From NCBI GenBank assembly GCA_031310005.1, contig CM062385.1, positions 3,523,880-3,587,879 of the forward strand: a DNA stretch of 64,000 nucleotides, written 5' to 3'. Source of the DNA: Dactylellina haptotyla. Lineage: Eukaryota > Ascomycota > Orbiliomycetes > Orbiliales > Orbiliaceae. A program made the translations under genes and the position numbers. Under the pieces are notes generated by a model. The model saw only the letters and a list, made by a program, of their open reading frames with translations, was not told the origin of the DNA and ran no database searches. This document shows positions 61,701-64,000 of the stretch, piece after piece (the first letter of the stretch is position 1; every line of letters begins with the position of its first letter).

Positions 61701-63889
61701 TTTTAACATATTAAATGTATTCTTTTTTATTATTATTATATATGTATATATTATCTAAGTATATTATATAGAATTTATTTAGGTAGGGTCTAAATACTTT
61801 ATTAATATATGTTTAGAAGGTTGCTAGAGTATTAATTAACCTAAAATGTATTATTTAAAATTTGAAATATTTATATTTTGTTTTGAAAGCTGTTTTTTTT
61901 TTATTTTTTTCCACAATTTTTATTTAATTAAATATGTTATATATATTAAGCCTAATAAAATATTTAACTTTTCTAAGTTAATTTAATATTTTGTTTATTT
62001 ATAGTAATAAATAGTAATTTTTAATAATAATTATATTAAATTTTTTTTAATTTATATATAGTTATAATAATCTATCTTTTTTTAATATGAATAATATTGG
62101 AGCCCTTTATAAGCTATTCAATTATTTAATAAATCCTTTTATAAGATTTTTTTAAATCTATTTTTTTAAATTTTTTTAGTATTTTTTATTTATTAGTTTT
62201 ATTATTTTCTATATTGGTTAAACATTGTTGAATATTTTAATTTTTATATTATTTTTTTATTAAAATAAGAAAATATTGTTTTTTTATTTTAAAAATATTT
62301 TTTTTAAATTTTTAAATTTTAATAATATTTGTATAATTTTTTTAATAATTTTTTTATTTAGATTTATTTGTTTTTAATTTTTATTAATTTTATAAATTGT
62401 ATAGATAAACCTTACTTTATAATTTTTTTAAAAATTTTTATATTAATTATAATTATTTTTAATATATAATTAAGTTTAACTTCTAATTTTTTTTAATTAA
62501 TAATAATATTATATTTTTTATATTATAATTTTTTTAAATTAAAATTTTTTATAATATTAATAATATTGACTTTAATTGTTTCTTTATGGTTTCCGATTTT
62601 TATTATAAATTATATTATTTTTTTTATTGTTTTTTTTTTACCATTAAAATATTCTACAATTTTAAAAACTATTTTAATATATAGTAGAAAATTATTTTTA
62701 ATTGTAAATTACCAACTCATATGTATTTTGGTATTTTTACTATCTAAGTAAGCAATAATAAGAACAAAATTTTAAAAATGGAGGTATAAAATAACTAAAA
62801 TTTTTATATATAATTTAAATAGGGTTTTAATTTTTTTAAAATTTAAACAAAAATATATATTCTAAAATATAAAAAAAATTTGTTAGTTTTTTTAAAATAT
62901 TTAAAATTTGTAAAATAATAAGATTTTTCTGATTTTTTATATATTATCTTTTACAATTAATCTTCCTTTTTTTTCAACCTTTCGTTATTATTGACAGTAG
63001 TTACTTTAATTTATTCATTAAGCATTTATTCCACTTATTATCTATATTATTAAATATCTTTATAAAAAACTTCTTATAAATTTTAACATCTAATAAGCCT
63101 AAGGTCAAATCCACAAATAATTTTTTTTAACTCTATATTGTTTAAAGGAGGTTATAAAATAACAATTTTATTAAATAAATTTTTTTTAAGGTATTGTTTA
63201 GTGTAGTATTTTTTTTTTTTATAACTCTTATCCCTATAATATATATAAAAATCCAAAAATCTTTTTTAATTTTTTTTTTTTTTACTAAGTTGTTTTTAGA
63301 TTCTCCTTATAAACTAATTTATTAATTTTAGACCATAATATTAATTCCCCTAAGTAATATTATTTAAATTATATTTACTAAAAATTCCAATATTTTTTTT
63401 ATCATTTTATTTTTAATTTGTTTTTTTGATTAATATATTCAAAAATTTTTTAGTTTTCTTTTTAGTTTTCAATATTTTTCAATTATTATTTAATTTTTAA
63501 CAAAAAATTATAAAATTATTAACATCATCTAACAAATTATCACAAATAATTAGGAGTTTTTTTATTTCTATACAAAATCCATTACATAAATAAGCTATTT
63601 ATATTGCATCATCATAATTAAATTTTTTTATAAATTTTTTGAATTTAGTATAATATAAGGAAAAAAATCGGTTTACTTATTTTAACATTTGTAATTTTTT
63701 TTTAACTATTCCAGCTAAATTTGGATTTTTAAAGGCTTTTTTAAGCTAAGTTTTAAAATCTCCATACATATCCCAACTATAATAATCGTTATTTTTATTA
63801 TACTCATTAAATATAAGTTCTTATAGATTATCTTACAAGAGGCTAACTATATATAATATTTATTTTTGATAAATATTAAACTTAATTTT
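58228..63889 (-). mobile_element. G1 second copy, inverted, truncated in gag by the telomere
   Basis: Reverse-complement copy of G1. Its 3' LTR is at 58228-58704 (477 bp, five minisatellite units), followed by the polypurine tract in reverse (CCCTTTTTTTAACATCAACA). Integrase (about 60060-60690), RNase H/reverse transcriptase (about 61150-62150) and gag relics (about 63000-63880) follow on the minus strand. It ends at the position that corresponds to about 41835 in the complete G1, some 290 bases short of where the other LTR should begin; telomere repeats follow directly. The plus strand is T-rich here while it is A-rich over the forward G1, as inversion predicts. Confidence 0.85.
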
Positions 63890-64000
63890 TTAGGTTAGGT
63901 TAGGGTTAGGTTAGGTTTTAGGTTAGGGTTAGGTTAGGGTTAGGTTAGGTTAGGTTAGGTTAGGTTAGGTTAGGTTAGGTTAGGTTAGTTAGGTTAGGGT
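63890..64000 (+). repeat. Telomere repeat tract, mostly TTAGG with some TTAGGG
   Basis: 111 bases of tandem repeats on the G-rich strand running to the end of the window, so this is the right-hand chromosome end. Most units are the 5-base TTAGG; four are TTAGGG, one is TTTTAGG and one is TTAG. The tract starts inside a run of T that is shared with the G1 gag sequence. Confidence 0.95.

Noticed and set aside
62566-62751. 61-codon hydrophobic frame
   Set aside because: Reads the T-rich complement of the G1 gag/pol region; no membrane-protein pattern beyond composition.
1-64000. CRISPR array, bacterial operon or prophage
   Set aside because: Spliced genes, fungal families and a telomere exclude a prokaryotic origin; no regularly spaced repeat-spacer pattern was seen.

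Overview
This window is a chromosome end from a filamentous ascomycete (Pezizomycotina). The signs are short GT-AG introns of about 55-160 bp with CTAAC-like branch sites, a fungal secretome (pectin lyase, wall mucin, GPI-type and single-pass surface proteins), a DUF3405-type Golgi protein, and transposons saturated with C-to-T/G-to-A changes as left by repeat-induced point mutation (RIP). The last 111 bases are telomere repeats on the G-rich strand, so base 64000 is the telomere side. The genus cannot be named from what is here.

Layout. (1) 1-31.8 kb is a sparse gene region of ordinary base composition. I support ten spliced or single-exon genes plus two doubtful fragments: a conserved fungal unknown protein (1.1-2.0 kb, -), a pectin lyase (3.4-4.7 kb, -), guanylate kinase (6.4-7.1 kb, -), a Ser/Thr/Val-rich wall protein with heptad repeats (9.3-10.6 kb, +), a large secreted protein with DUF7029/DUF7223-like regions (11.0-13.7 kb, -), a DUF3405-type membrane protein (14.6-16.1 kb, -), a Cys-rich single-pass surface protein (17.5-18.7 kb, +), a zinc alcohol dehydrogenase (20.9-22.4 kb, +), a small Cys-rich GPI-type protein (24.3-24.8 kb, -), a secreted Cys-containing unknown (25.8-26.8 kb, +) and a Gln-rich unknown (30.6-31.8 kb, +). 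Most introns were placed by eye from splice sites that restore frame and family motifs. (2) 27.1-27.5 kb holds a first retrotransposon scrap. (3) From 32.3 kb to the telomere everything is AT-rich and is explained by two families of Ty3/gypsy-type LTR retrotransposons, here called G1 and G2, inserted inside one another.

The nest reads from outside in. G2 copy A (from 32465) is interrupted by copy B (from 35305). B is interrupted by the complete copy C (37813-52748, 499-bp LTRs, AAAAT target duplication), which carries a complete G1 (41168-47513, AAAAC duplication). B resumes at 52749 and is interrupted by copy D (from 53636). D is interrupted by an inverted G1 (from 58228), which is cut off inside its gag region by the telomere at 63890. 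The right ends of A, B, D and the second G1 are missing, as expected if the chromosome end was lost and healed.

Function. The gene part is dominated by secreted or surface products (plant-wall degradation, adhesion, glycosylation), with two metabolic enzymes. There is no sign of a co-regulated biosynthetic cluster, no CRISPR, and no confident tRNA or rRNA gene.
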